64,000 nt of DNA from Polynucleobacter sp. MWH-Jannik1A5 (lineage in GTDB: Bacteria > Pseudomonadota > Gammaproteobacteria > Burkholderiales > Burkholderiaceae). The DNA lies in assembly GCF_018881795.1 (NCBI RefSeq), contig NZ_JACVPQ010000001.1, positions 283,275-347,274 on the forward strand, read 5' to 3'. The notes beneath the pieces are model-generated. The model ran no database searches, was not told the origin of the DNA, and saw only the letters and a program-made list of their open reading frames with translations. Each line of letters opens with the position of its first letter. Position 1 is the stretch's first letter. A program made the translations under genes and the position numbers. Below are positions 28,388 through 36,596 of this stretch, piece by piece.

Positions 28388-28897
28388 ATGACAGAAAATA
28401 AATTACCGCACCTAAAAGAAACAATACAAATAAGTGCCACCCCAAATGTGGTTTGGAGATTCCTTACTGAACCACAATTGCTTTCAAAATGGTGGTGGAT
28501 ATCACCACACCAAGGTAGAGTTGTTGAAATGAATGTCTCAGCATGTGGACACACAACCATTTCATCAATCATTAATGGTAGAGAAGTCCATAGTACCTAC
28601 GTCTATATTCTAGTTGTCAAATGTCAGAAATTGATAGCGACTACCGCCCTGACTAAGCAACTTTACCCATCATCCTCCTCGCTTGCTGAAACCATAATAT
28701 TTAACTTAAGGCCATTTCAAAATGGAACGGAACTGACAGTAGATGCTCATTTTAAAGATATGAACGTAGTAAGCTGGCTTTGGAATCGTGGTTACTACAC
28801 AAAGTGGATCAATAACCTCACAACTCTAAAACAACTGGCCATTAGTTTGCAAGACCAGGTTTCGAAATCAAACTCAACTCCGCCTGCCCAGCCTTAA
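28388..28897 (+). CDS. SRPBCC/AHSA1-like protein
   Basis: 169 residues. The N-terminus ETIQISATPNVVWRFLTEP, then LLSKWWWISPHQG, is the opening of START/AHSA1-type ligand-binding proteins. The C-terminal helix contains WINNLTTLKQLA, also typical. It follows the MBL gene by 26 bp and is probably cotranscribed. The ligand is unknown. Confidence 0.7.
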   Translation: MTENKLPHLKETIQISATPNVVWRFLTEPQLLSKWWWISPHQGRVVEMNVSACGHTTISSIINGREVHSTYVYILVVKCQKLIATTALTKQLYPSSSSLAETIIFNLRPFQNGTELTVDAHFKDMNVVSWLWNRGYYTKWINNLTTLKQLAISLQDQVSKSNSTPPAQP

Positions 28898-29021
28898 TTT
28901 TCTGTCTAGCTCGTTCGGCCTTCATAGCCTCTTGATCTCGTTTTACCCGATCCCGCATTGATTTAAGCCTAGCTTGCTCAGGGCTTAATGGCTTAACTGG
29001 AGCTATTTCATCGAATCTCAT
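28842..29021 (-). CDS. Short hypothetical protein, basic helical
   Basis: 59 residues on the minus strand, overlapping the 3' end of the SRPBCC gene. It is strongly charged and helical (PLSPEQARLKSMRDRVKRD, then EAMKAERARQKIKA), suggesting a DNA- or RNA-associated coiled coil. Its start codon lies two bases after the stop of the next small gene, a tight spacing that supports real translation. Confidence 0.5.
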   Translation of the reverse strand: MRFDEIAPVKPLSPEQARLKSMRDRVKRDQEAMKAERARQKIKAGQAELSLISKPGLAN

Positions 29022-29023
29022 AG

Positions 29024-29170
29024 TTAACCAATCTGCAAGGGTTGATGTGGCACGTTTTTAGCGCCAAAGATAGCTTGAAACAACTTGTATGCCTGGGCTT
29101 GATTTTGGGCGTACAAAATCGTTTCTACCCACATCCCTGCTGCATTGACGGTTGCCTTATATCTTTTCAT
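29024..29170 (-). CDS. Short hypothetical protein
   Basis: 48 residues (begins MKRYKATVNAAGMWVETILY). The pattern, a beta-strand pair then a helix (AQAYKLFQAIFG), looks like small proteins carried by integrative elements, but no family is named. It is separated by 2 bp from the next small gene and by 24 bp from the upstream gene. Confidence 0.5.
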   Translation of the reverse strand: MKRYKATVNAAGMWVETILYAQNQAQAYKLFQAIFGAKNVPHQPLQIG

Positions 29171-29194
29171 ATAGATATTTAGCAAACCCGGTAG

Positions 29195-29728
29195 TCAACC
29201 ACGCTTAACTTGATAATCCTCAATTTTAGGATCCCATATGTAGCTTAAGGATTCGGCATAGTCTTTGCCCACAAAAAGAAGAGTTTTCCGAATTTCATCA
29301 ATTGAGACTCTATAAAGAACATTCTTTGCCTGAAGGTCCGAGCAAAGCATAATTTCAGACCAATTTCGAGTTTTATCTCGTATTGCGAAAATTGCCCTGG
29401 AATGAATAAATTGATTGGCTAAATGCTTCACGGATATCTTGTCATCAAATTCGCGATCAAAAGAATAAAGCCTCTCAATATCAAAATAATTTAACTTAGT
29501 GAGAGACCTTCCATTCCATGGCACACAGCGCACTGAAACTCTGTAATCATCAGATTTTTTTGATGTCTTATCCCTCTCAAGTAAGGTTCGGACGATATAA
29601 AAAGAAATCATGAGTTCTTTTTCAAAAATGACCAAAGCACGCTCGCTCCAGCGCTTTGGATTTTTTACAGGCCTAAGTCTTCGAGCATGATCCAGAAGGT
29701 CTTCTCGCCAATAATAAGATTCAATCAT
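29195..29728 (-). CDS. Hypothetical protein downstream of HEPN gene
   Basis: 177 residues, mixed alpha/beta, not recognised. It is rich in charged and aromatic residues with no signal peptide or membrane helix. It follows the HEPN-type gene by 46 bp on the same strand, so it may be its partner (antitoxin, inhibitor or co-effector). Confidence 0.55.
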   Translation of the reverse strand: MIESYYWREDLLDHARRLRPVKNPKRWSERALVIFEKELMISFYIVRTLLERDKTSKKSDDYRVSVRCVPWNGRSLTKLNYFDIERLYSFDREFDDKISVKHLANQFIHSRAIFAIRDKTRNWSEIMLCSDLQAKNVLYRVSIDEIRKTLLFVGKDYAESLSYIWDPKIEDYQVKRG

Positions 29729-29774
29729 TCAAACTAACCCCCAGAAGTACTGATTAAGATCTTAATAGGATGTA

Positions 29775-30767
29775 TTAATAATCATAAATTGGATCAAAAT
29801 TGCTCTGCTTAGCAATATGCTGATATGCGCGGTCTACAGCCTGGGTTAAATCTACAAATAACGCCCTTAATTTTGCATCAAAAAGATTGATGTTTATTTC
29901 TCCAGTATGTACAAGCTGATTTCGATCGTTAACAATATTCTCTATAAGATCAAATAGACTTTCTTTTCTACCTCTATACGGCTTACGTAAAATTGCGGCA
30001 ATATCAATTTTAGAATCGACATATCCAAAATTTTTTGCAATTATGCTTGGACGTTGGAATGAAAAAGATTCTGCTATTAATCTTTCCGCTTGTAGGCTGC
30101 CCGCAATCAATTTCTCAAATTCAACATGGCCAAGCTTTGCTTGCTTTAGGGCGGACTCTCTTTTCCGAGAGTAGCGCAAACAAGCAGTAAAAGTTGCTCG
30201 GAAATATTCTTCCCATGCCGCTATTAAATAGGGAACCAACATATTATTTGATAATAAGCGTGGATTTAATTCATCTATAAAAGGAAGTCCTGAAGGCACA
30301 TCTTTTGCTAAGTCACCACCTAGGTTACGATGCTGTAGATAAAGCTCAGCTCGCTGAAGATTGTTGTGAAACCTCCAACGAGCAAGATAACAACCGGATG
30401 ACAACGGTGAAGGTGCTGCTCCATTTGGACGCCAATAGCGATTTTTGCCTGCATCACTTTCAAAATGACCGCCAAATAGATCCTTCAATAACTTCAAAGT
30501 TCTATTTTGCTGCAAAAGATCCCAATAACTTCTCGAGACTCTTGATCTGGTGAAAATCTTAATTGGACCTTTTCTTGTTTTATATACCTCTAACTCAACA
30601 CCCGTCCAAGAGCGATAATCCTCTTCATCAAACCAGTAATAGCTTGCGATTTGATTGGGCGCTTTGAAAGCATTTTTAACTTTTTTATACCCAAGTAATT
30701 CAGTAATGTCTCGAACTTGAGGAAGGGTTGCTGATAATTTAAGAATGCTAATAGAGGTATAGCTCAT
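29775..30767 (-). CDS. HEPN-domain protein (RNxxxH motif)
   Basis: 330 residues. The C-terminal half is all-helical and carries RNQLVH at residues 282-287, fitting the R-x4-6-H RNase motif of HEPN proteins; the adjacent region (SLFDLIENIVNDRNQLVHTG) resembles RiboL-PSP-HEPN. The N-terminal half is beta-rich, around YYWFDEEDYRSWTGVEL, and is not recognised. HEPN proteins are often RNA-cleaving toxins or defence effectors. The start at 30767 gives no overlap with DUF6641 upstream. The domain call is from the motif and helical context only. Confidence 0.62.
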   Translation of the reverse strand: MSYTSISILKLSATLPQVRDITELLGYKKVKNAFKAPNQIASYYWFDEEDYRSWTGVELEVYKTRKGPIKIFTRSRVSRSYWDLLQQNRTLKLLKDLFGGHFESDAGKNRYWRPNGAAPSPLSSGCYLARWRFHNNLQRAELYLQHRNLGGDLAKDVPSGLPFIDELNPRLLSNNMLVPYLIAAWEEYFRATFTACLRYSRKRESALKQAKLGHVEFEKLIAGSLQAERLIAESFSFQRPSIIAKNFGYVDSKIDIAAILRKPYRGRKESLFDLIENIVNDRNQLVHTGEININLFDAKLRALFVDLTQAVDRAYQHIAKQSNFDPIYDY

Positions 30768-30853
30768 AGATCAGTACAAGGTAATCATTGGTTGCGCTAT
30801 AGCAAGCATACAACCAACTCATGCTTTAGATTTGAATCATCAAAATCTTTCTG

Positions 30854-31294
30854 TTAACGCCTAAATCCACCCCGCAATCCAGCACTAGCAGTCTCGATCT
30901 GCTCATCAAGCTCCCCCGCCTCTACTGCTGCTTTAATTGACTCCAAGGCTTTAATTAAGGCCTCGCCACTAGCCACCTCCACGCTAGGCTTGCCTTTAGC
31001 TAGCTCTAGAGTCCAGCTTCCATATTTCACAGAGACGCAGACCTTACCTTCATCACTTTGAAACCACCATGGCTTAATGCGCTTAGGCACCTCCACTTGT
31101 TTGCGTAGCCCTGTTTCACGATCTTTCACAGTCTTGTATTTCATAACTATGAATGGCGTTCCTTCTAGCTGACTTTTTGCCAACTGGATCTGCTCCCAGA
31201 GTTTTGATCCCAGCTTATTCCTACGTATAACGATTGCTGGCATATTGCGGGGCTTTTTGACTGCGACTAGCTTGAGATGACTTAATTGGCTCAT
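30854..31294 (-). CDS. DUF6641-like protein
   Basis: 146 residues. The N-terminus LSHLKLVAVKKPRNM, then RRNKLGSKLWEQIQLAKSQ, fits my recollection of DUF6641, small basic proteins common on integrative elements and of unknown function. A beta-rich middle (PWWFQSDEGKVCVSVKYGSW) and an acidic helical C-terminus follow. It sits 86 bp upstream of the HEPN gene and heads the minus-strand operon. Confidence 0.65.
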   Translation of the reverse strand: MSQLSHLKLVAVKKPRNMPAIVIRRNKLGSKLWEQIQLAKSQLEGTPFIVMKYKTVKDRETGLRKQVEVPKRIKPWWFQSDEGKVCVSVKYGSWTLELAKGKPSVEVASGEALIKALESIKAAVEAGELDEQIETASAGLRGGFRR

Positions 31295-31635
31295 TTAATT
31301 CTCCTATGTAGTTAATGGGCTTATTAAGTGTGTTTTCTAGATGGCGGTTAGGTCGACCTCTTTTTGATCTTGGGTCGTTTTGACTCATTTTGGATAGAAA
31401 AAATACGGTTTTTATTAACAAGAGCTAAATATTTACGAGTCGCGTAATGAGTTGCATTGAGATGCGATTAAGAAATAAGTTGCAGTTGCAGTAAGAGATG
31501 CAGTTAGTTGCTGTATTTGGGACAAATGAGTAGCTCTGATCTGCAACTCACGCAACAGCAACTATCTTTTGTCTTCGCCTCTCAGAGCATCTCAAGCAAC
31601 ACCGCGACTCCTTTCAACATTCAAGGAGATTAAAA
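31295..31635. other. Noncoding region with clustered GTTGC/GCAAC repeats
   Basis: 341 bp between divergent genes. GTTGCA at 31451, 31480 and 31485, GTTGCT at 31507, and inverted TGCAAC at 31542, GCAAC at 31552 and 31558 lie within about 110 bp. The first four point one way and the last three the other, an iteron- or partition-like arrangement. A good ribosome site (AAGGAG) precedes the right-hand gene. No ORF longer than chance is seen. Confidence 0.5.
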
Positions 31636-32169
31636 ATGAAAGAAATCACAGCCCGCTTATGGGAAAACAAGATGTATGGAACAACCTTCGGCAAAGGTCA
31701 ATATCGCAAGGCCATCTATAACGGCACATTAGAGATCCTCAGTCCTTATGCCAAGTATTTAGTAGATTTTGAGGAAGTCGAAGCTTGGTTTCATTTCCCA
31801 AAGAGTCCAGTGCATGTGGAAATGGCCAATCGCCTCAAGAACACCCCTACAAATGAAGACGGGGTTTTAATGAGCTGGATATATCGCTATGAAGCTGGGA
31901 TCAAAAGCGCAGTTGATGGCTATGCGTCTTTGGATATGAACTACAGCAGAATTACCATCCAAATTGACGACTCAGCACACGGAATCGATGAATACTGGGA
32001 ATTGCCTATCCGCAGCTGTATTGCCAGAATTCCTGGAAAACCCACTCCAGCACTAATAGCTACTACACGGTCTGAGCTAAATTCCCCTCAAAAACCATCT
32101 ACAAACGGCGTATTTGTCGGGGGATATAAGCAAGCACTTGAGAACTTACAAAAGTACGCTATCCAGTGA
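31636..32169 (+). CDS. Hypothetical protein
   Basis: 177 residues, not recognised. A strong ribosome site (AAGGAG) precedes the ATG. The sequence is alpha/beta with many aromatic residues (EVEAWFHFPKSP, SWIYRYEAGIKSAVDGYA). It is the first gene of the plus-strand block that contains the small recombinase and the AAA+ protein, so it may take part in element maintenance. Confidence 0.55.
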   Translation: MKEITARLWENKMYGTTFGKGQYRKAIYNGTLEILSPYAKYLVDFEEVEAWFHFPKSPVHVEMANRLKNTPTNEDGVLMSWIYRYEAGIKSAVDGYASLDMNYSRITIQIDDSAHGIDEYWELPIRSCIARIPGKPTPALIATTRSELNSPQKPSTNGVFVGGYKQALENLQKYAIQ

Positions 32170-32190
32170 TTTGAAGCATTAGCTAAGGTC

Positions 32191-32206
32191 GTCGTCTAAA
32201 GACGAC
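32191..32206. repeat. Perfect hairpin GTCGTC/GACGAC
   Basis: Six-bp arms GTCGTC and GACGAC with a TAAA loop, 21 bp after a stop codon. No T-run follows, so terminator function is doubtful. Confidence 0.4.
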
Positions 32207-32245
32207 AGATCTTAATGAAGATTGCTAAATACTTATAAGCAAATA

Positions 32246-32277
32246 CGGGTTAAGAAAATAACTATATTCTTAACCCG
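32246..32277. repeat. 11-bp perfect inverted repeat
   Basis: CGGGTTAAGAA and TTCTTAACCCG flank a 10-nt A/T-rich loop. It lies 134 bp before the small recombinase gene. It could be a terminator, an operator, or a recombinase-binding site. Confidence 0.5.
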
Positions 32278-32310
32278 ATTTGTAAGTCATTGATTCTTGG
32301 AAGGTCTTTT

Positions 32311-32327
32311 TGTCCTGTTACACGACA
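32311..32327. repeat. Palindromic site G (partial), upstream of the small recombinase
   Basis: TGTCC, centre TGTTACA, CGACA with a rightward extension CTTAGC. The arms match the general pattern of sites A-F (TGTCG, seven bases, CGACA) with one arm mismatch, 83 bp before the recombinase gene. Confidence 0.45.
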
Positions 32328-32410
32328 CTTAGCAAACAAACTGAGGTCGACCTTTTCCCGTTAAGGAAACATACTTAAAACGCACATTTTATTTATGACA
32401 GGAAAACCAA

Positions 32411-32977
32411 ATGGCACAAGCAAAAACCTTATCCCAGGCCGAACTTGATCAAGTTCTGGACTACGTTAGTACCAAAAAATACGCTTTGCGTGATCGCGCA
32501 ATTATTCTTACCAGCTTTCTCGGAGGACTAAGGGTCGCCGAAATCGCTTCTTTAACTATGGGGGACGTAGTGAACCCAGATGGGACCATTAAGAATGAGA
32601 TCCGTTTATCAGCGGCACAAACTAAAGGCAAATATCCCAGAACGGTATTTGTTTCGCAGCGTTTACAAGCGGAATTAGCCAACTACCTCACTACAAGACA
32701 CGCCAAAGGCGCTGATATCCCCTTCTTTCATACTGATCACCGCTTACGCTTTAGCCCTAATGGCTTATGCGTCTGGTTTCATCAGTTGTATAAGAATGTG
32801 GGCATTAGCGGCGGAAGCAGCCACTCAGGAAGAAAATTTTTTATTACAACTTTGGCTAATAAAGGCATTGGTGTGCGAATCTTAGCCTCATTAGCTGGTC
32901 ATCGGTCCATTGCGGTGACCCAAAGGTACATCGATGTTAATGATGAGCAAAAGAGAAACGCGGTTGAATTAATTTAG
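32411..32977 (+). CDS. Short tyrosine recombinase (catalytic domain only)
   Basis: 188 residues holding only the catalytic domain of the phage integrase family. The conserved residues are present: Arg41 (GGLRVAEI), Lys72, His138 and Arg141 (SHSGR), His164 (AGHRSI) and nucleophile Tyr173 (TQRYIDV). The N-terminal core-binding domain of XerC/XerD is missing, so the protein may bind DNA with a partner or use a minimal site. It is one of two recombinases in the nested element, the other at 35381. Palindromic site G lies just upstream. Confidence 0.85.
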   Translation: MAQAKTLSQAELDQVLDYVSTKKYALRDRAIILTSFLGGLRVAEIASLTMGDVVNPDGTIKNEIRLSAAQTKGKYPRTVFVSQRLQAELANYLTTRHAKGADIPFFHTDHRLRFSPNGLCVWFHQLYKNVGISGGSSHSGRKFFITTLANKGIGVRILASLAGHRSIAVTQRYIDVNDEQKRNAVELI

Positions 32978-33223
32978 CAATTTCTATTCATTAATTTTTC
33001 AAACAGAGTTTTTTAGTGATTTTTTCTCAAAAATAAAATCGCCCTACAAGTCCCTGTTCATGGGGCTTTGATTTTTCGGAATTTTCTGTCAAGGAAATAA
33101 AACAACGTCCTGATTTGCGTGAAAAATACTGAAAAAATTAGACTGTCTCCATCAACACAAAAAGTTTCATCAGCACTCTCGCTAAAACGTGTTGGTAATT
33201 TTATAAATTGAAGGAGCAACACC

Positions 33224-34000
33224 ATGAGGATCACAGCAAATCAAAAGCATGAAATCGCCAGTGCAACATTGGTAAAACTAGATACACTAGCAAACCGTCG
33301 TCAAGTTTGGCAACGGGACTTTTACGATAAATCCAATAAGGGTCTTTATGCCCTTCTCTCAGAATGTCTTGGTATGTATTACGAGATCAAGGGTAGCCCT
33401 GCTGAGAAGGTTGTTTTAGAAGGTATTAAAGCTAACCTAGAAGGACGTGGCGTTAAGGTGCAAGCCAGCACTCCAGTGCTAACCCTGATCGTAAAGTATG
33501 TGTTTAATGCCGAGCGCCGCAGAGCAAGTGCCTATTCACGTGCATTACGAGTGGCAGCCAAAGAAGCGGTATCTGTTGGCAATTTTGCCGAATGGGTAAC
33601 CAAAGTAGGCGGCGTTGAGGAAGTGGCCAGCACCAAGGGCATTACTGATGAAACTATCAAAAAACGTAGTCAGCTTGATAACAAGGTGTCAGAGGTTAAG
33701 CAATTGCTTGTTAGCCAGCTGCAACACCCCTTAGCGTTGGTGCCAAAAACTGCCTTAGCCCACCCAGCCGACTCTGCTGAGTACACCTTGTTAATTGGCA
33801 AGATGCTAGCTAGCGGTCAAACGCAGGTCTTAAGCGTTGTTCCGGGTTCGTCTGGCGCCATGATTGAGCAGGCGATTCGTAAGATCGCGCAAGAATTGCT
33901 CAATAAGGTCGAGGAGCATGTCAAAGCCCAAGCAGAACTCGCAGCGCAAGCGGCGATTACTGAAGCAGCCAATCAAGCCTTCTTTAAAGAAATGGCTTAA
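33224..34000 (+). CDS. Hypothetical element protein
   Basis: 258 residues, not recognised. A strong ribosome site (GAAGGAG) precedes the ATG. It is almost wholly helical with basic stretches (NAERRRASAYSRALRVAAKE) and an Ala-rich C-terminal coil (EEHVKAQAELAAQAAITEA), reminiscent in style of KfrA-like plasmid proteins without clear homology. Cotranscription with the AAA+ gene 75 bp later is possible. Confidence 0.55.
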   Translation: MRITANQKHEIASATLVKLDTLANRRQVWQRDFYDKSNKGLYALLSECLGMYYEIKGSPAEKVVLEGIKANLEGRGVKVQASTPVLTLIVKYVFNAERRRASAYSRALRVAAKEAVSVGNFAEWVTKVGGVEEVASTKGITDETIKKRSQLDNKVSEVKQLLVSQLQHPLALVPKTALAHPADSAEYTLLIGKMLASGQTQVLSVVPGSSGAMIEQAIRKIAQELLNKVEEHVKAQAELAAQAAITEAANQAFFKEMA

Positions 34001-34075
34001 GCCTTTGCAAGTCTTGACAGGGGTGTAGCACTTATTAGCTCACCCCTGCTTTTACCCAATCAGAAAGGAATTACC

Positions 34076-34789
34076 ATGAGCTTCGCACTCAAATACGCCC
34101 CAACTCGTCTCGACGATGTAGTTATAGGCAGCCAAACCCTTAAAAATAGGCTATCTGACTACATCAACGATCGCGACTTAAAGCCCCTCATCCTTCACGG
34201 CGGGGTTGGAACTGGCAAAACCACGATTGCCAATTTATTGCCTGATGCCATCGAAAGTAAAAAAGCAGAAGTTACCCGTCTTAAAGCAGTGGAATTTAAT
34301 TCCATCAATGATGTCATGCAGACTTTTGAAGATCACACCATGTTTTATCAAGTATTTACGATCAATGATCAAAAACGTAACTACATCATTTCTAATGAAA
34401 TTAACTTCACCCCCAAAGCAGCAATAGCTTTTAGAGATGTAATCGATGACATGATCGGTCATACCCAGTTCATCTTTACAACGAACTACATCGATCAAGT
34501 CGACATTGCCTTACGTGATCGCAGCAACTGCTTGGCTGTGCCTCCAGTAACAGCAAAAGACTGGCTTATCCGAGCTCAGTGGATTTTGCAGCAAGAAGGT
34601 ATCGCCCTGCCAGATGATCAACTACTGAAGATTCTCACTACACAATTGCAAGTGAGCTCCAGTAACCGCAAGCTCTTAGAGCGTCTCGAGGACTTTGTTA
34701 GATCCGTTCGTAACCCACCGAATAATCCTGGCGGAATTATTGAGCTGGCACCTATCCCAGAGCCGATTAACCCCTTGATGGCTGCTTGA
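34076..34789 (+). CDS. Clamp-loader-like AAA+ ATPase
   Basis: 237 residues. The N-terminus FALKYAPTRLDDVVIGSQ resembles the opening of RFC small subunits and DnaX. Walker A is HGGVGTGKTT (about residues 41-50). The Walker B position reads YIISNEIN, with Asn in place of the usual Asp before Glu. Sensor 1 (FIFTTNY) and ALRDRSN, in the position of the RFC SRC arginine finger, follow. It lacks the C-terminal collar domain of DnaX. A phage T4 gp44-type role in element replication or partition is plausible; it is unusual to find such a protein alone. Confidence 0.75.
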   Translation: MSFALKYAPTRLDDVVIGSQTLKNRLSDYINDRDLKPLILHGGVGTGKTTIANLLPDAIESKKAEVTRLKAVEFNSINDVMQTFEDHTMFYQVFTINDQKRNYIISNEINFTPKAAIAFRDVIDDMIGHTQFIFTTNYIDQVDIALRDRSNCLAVPPVTAKDWLIRAQWILQQEGIALPDDQLLKILTTQLQVSSSNRKLLERLEDFVRSVRNPPNNPGGIIELAPIPEPINPLMAA

Positions 34790-34835
34790 CCACACCAGTA
34801 CTAGCCCTAGTGGCTAGTACTTATAAGGAATTAAT

Positions 34836-35384
34836 ATGCGCTACCCAAGAACAGTCTTTGTTTTTGACACTCCAAACCATGGCATTGATCCCGAATATTT
34901 TCAGATGATCAGCTCATCTTCACAGAAGATCTATGTACGCGGGCATTCAAAACCAATCGGGACAATTGATTCTGAGCTTGATGCCATCAAAATTTTGGAT
35001 GGGTATCTCAACTTTACGGGACCAAATCGCTCTTATATGGTCATCGGCAATCTAAAGCATGTCGAATTTGTTGCCACTAGCCTAGCAGATAAGGATTGCT
35101 CGATCTATTGGCTCATTAATAATAATTCCGCTTTATGCATTCGCGCAGCTTTAAGCGCCCTGCTTGATCTTCATGAGATGGAAGCGTTATTTAACGAGGC
35201 ACTTTACTACTACACTAAATCCAGAGATCGGTATCAAGCATTATCCGATTCCAGGCACATATCAAACGATGATTTTCCCCAGCTTATTGCGGACATCATC
35301 AATGGAGGAAAACAGGTTGAGCTACGGGCAGATATTGAAAGTTTTTTATGCGAAGAATTGCATATCGGGAAGTTTGAGATCTAA
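34836..35384 (+). CDS. Hypothetical protein
   Basis: 182 residues, not recognised. The N-terminal half is alpha/beta (YPRTVFVFDTPNHG, RSYMVIGNLKHVEF) and the rest helical. It follows the AAA+ gene by 46 bp and ends in a 4-bp overlap with the convergent integrase gene. It may be part of the element's maintenance set. Confidence 0.55.
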   Translation: MRYPRTVFVFDTPNHGIDPEYFQMISSSSQKIYVRGHSKPIGTIDSELDAIKILDGYLNFTGPNRSYMVIGNLKHVEFVATSLADKDCSIYWLINNNSALCIRAALSALLDLHEMEALFNEALYYYTKSRDRYQALSDSRHISNDDFPQLIADIINGGKQVELRADIESFLCEELHIGKFEI

Positions 35385-36595
35385 GCCAACTTAGCGGCTG
35401 CCATCATTGGGGTCAGTTTTGAGTAATGACGCTCAATCATTAATGTCGAGGTACCCATTTGCCTAGCTAGGGTGTGTATATCAATACCTTCAGCTAGTGC
35501 AAATGTGGCATAGGTATGGCGTAGGCTATACAGGCTACGATTACGCCCCGCTACATCTTTGAGTAAATTACATTCTTTTAAGAGATTCTCAAACTGAGGA
35601 TTAAAGTTATAGGGCTGAACCCCTCTTGGGAAAGTAAATATCAGACGATCTAACCTGGCCTCAATGACTTCATTAAGGTCTTTATATGGCAATTGATGCC
35701 AAGCAATTAATCTTTCCAAGCAATCCACTACCAAATTTTTAGCAATTAAATATCGAGGTCCTGTTTTACCGGAAAGCCAAACCTTAAGATACCGCTGATC
35801 GCCAATCCAATGCCATTGCAAATGCTTCCAGCGCATGGGCTTTAGCTCGGTTCCGGGCCTAGCACCTGTGTAAAGTAAGAACTCTACATAGGGGCGACAT
35901 AGTTGCCTCATCTCCTTGGTGCGGGATGATCTGCCGACCTTTTCCCAGCTGGGCATATAGGCTAATAATTGAGCGATCTCTTCCTTACTAAAGGCGGGTC
36001 TTGCTTGACTGGGGGAGCCATGGGGATCTAATAAAGGAACCCGATAAGTATCGGCAACCAGGTTTTGCTCTCTAGCTAAAGTGACTATCCGGTTATAGGT
36101 CGTAGCATGGGTACGCTTAGTACTTGCTTGGGGATCTCTACCCATCTGGGATAAGCGCCAAGATTCAAAATCCTTAACCAGCTCCGGGGTGATTTCCTTT
36201 AGCTGGAATTTTCCAAAAAATGGAATGAGGTATTTATTGAGAACAAACTTGTAATCCTTAAAGATGGCTTTGCCATTACCTTCTTTATTGGCAATATCCA
36301 TTGCCACGAGATCTTCTTCTGCTAACTGCTTAAATGACTTGGATTTGAGGCTCAATTCCTGACTAATCTTAGCCATGGTCTGCTCATAAAGCGCTATAGA
36401 GGCATGCTTGGCCTCTTCAAGATCCGCCTGGCCAGTGCTCATGGAGTGCCACTGACAATTGGGCAACCTAAAGCGGCATTGCCATTGATTGCTGCCTGAT
36501 CGCTTAAAGAGACTTACTAAACCTCGGTGGAGGTGAATTACATCAGCAGACTGGGATGCACTAGATTTGAAGAAAAGCTGGTTTAGATTTTGCAC
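35381..36595 (-). CDS. Full-length tyrosine site-specific recombinase (integrase)
   Basis: 404 residues. An N-terminal arm/SAM-like region (LAEEDLVAMDIANKEG, LNKYLIPFFGKFQLKEI) precedes the catalytic domain: Arg in YTGARPGTELKPM, Lys in LSGKTGPR, SLRHTYATF with the second Arg, and nucleophile Tyr391 in ERHYSKL. The His usually three residues before RHT is Tyr here (LYSLRHT), as in some phage integrases. The best start is a GTG at 36595 without a clear ribosome site. Palindromic site C begins 2 bp upstream. This is the likely integrase of the nested 11.6-kb element. Confidence 0.88.
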   Translation of the reverse strand: MQNLNQLFFKSSASQSADVIHLHRGLVSLFKRSGSNQWQCRFRLPNCQWHSMSTGQADLEEAKHASIALYEQTMAKISQELSLKSKSFKQLAEEDLVAMDIANKEGNGKAIFKDYKFVLNKYLIPFFGKFQLKEITPELVKDFESWRLSQMGRDPQASTKRTHATTYNRIVTLAREQNLVADTYRVPLLDPHGSPSQARPAFSKEEIAQLLAYMPSWEKVGRSSRTKEMRQLCRPYVEFLLYTGARPGTELKPMRWKHLQWHWIGDQRYLKVWLSGKTGPRYLIAKNLVVDCLERLIAWHQLPYKDLNEVIEARLDRLIFTFPRGVQPYNFNPQFENLLKECNLLKDVAGRNRSLYSLRHTYATFALAEGIDIHTLARQMGTSTLMIERHYSKLTPMMAAAKLA

Positions 36596-36596
36596 T

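Noticed and set aside
31221-31421. Minus-strand ORF over the DUF6641 start
   Set aside because: It is an alternative frame of the DUF6641 gene and its upstream region.
31440-31565. CRISPR array
   Set aside because: Repeats are only 5-6 bp, irregularly spaced and in both orientations, and no cas genes are present.
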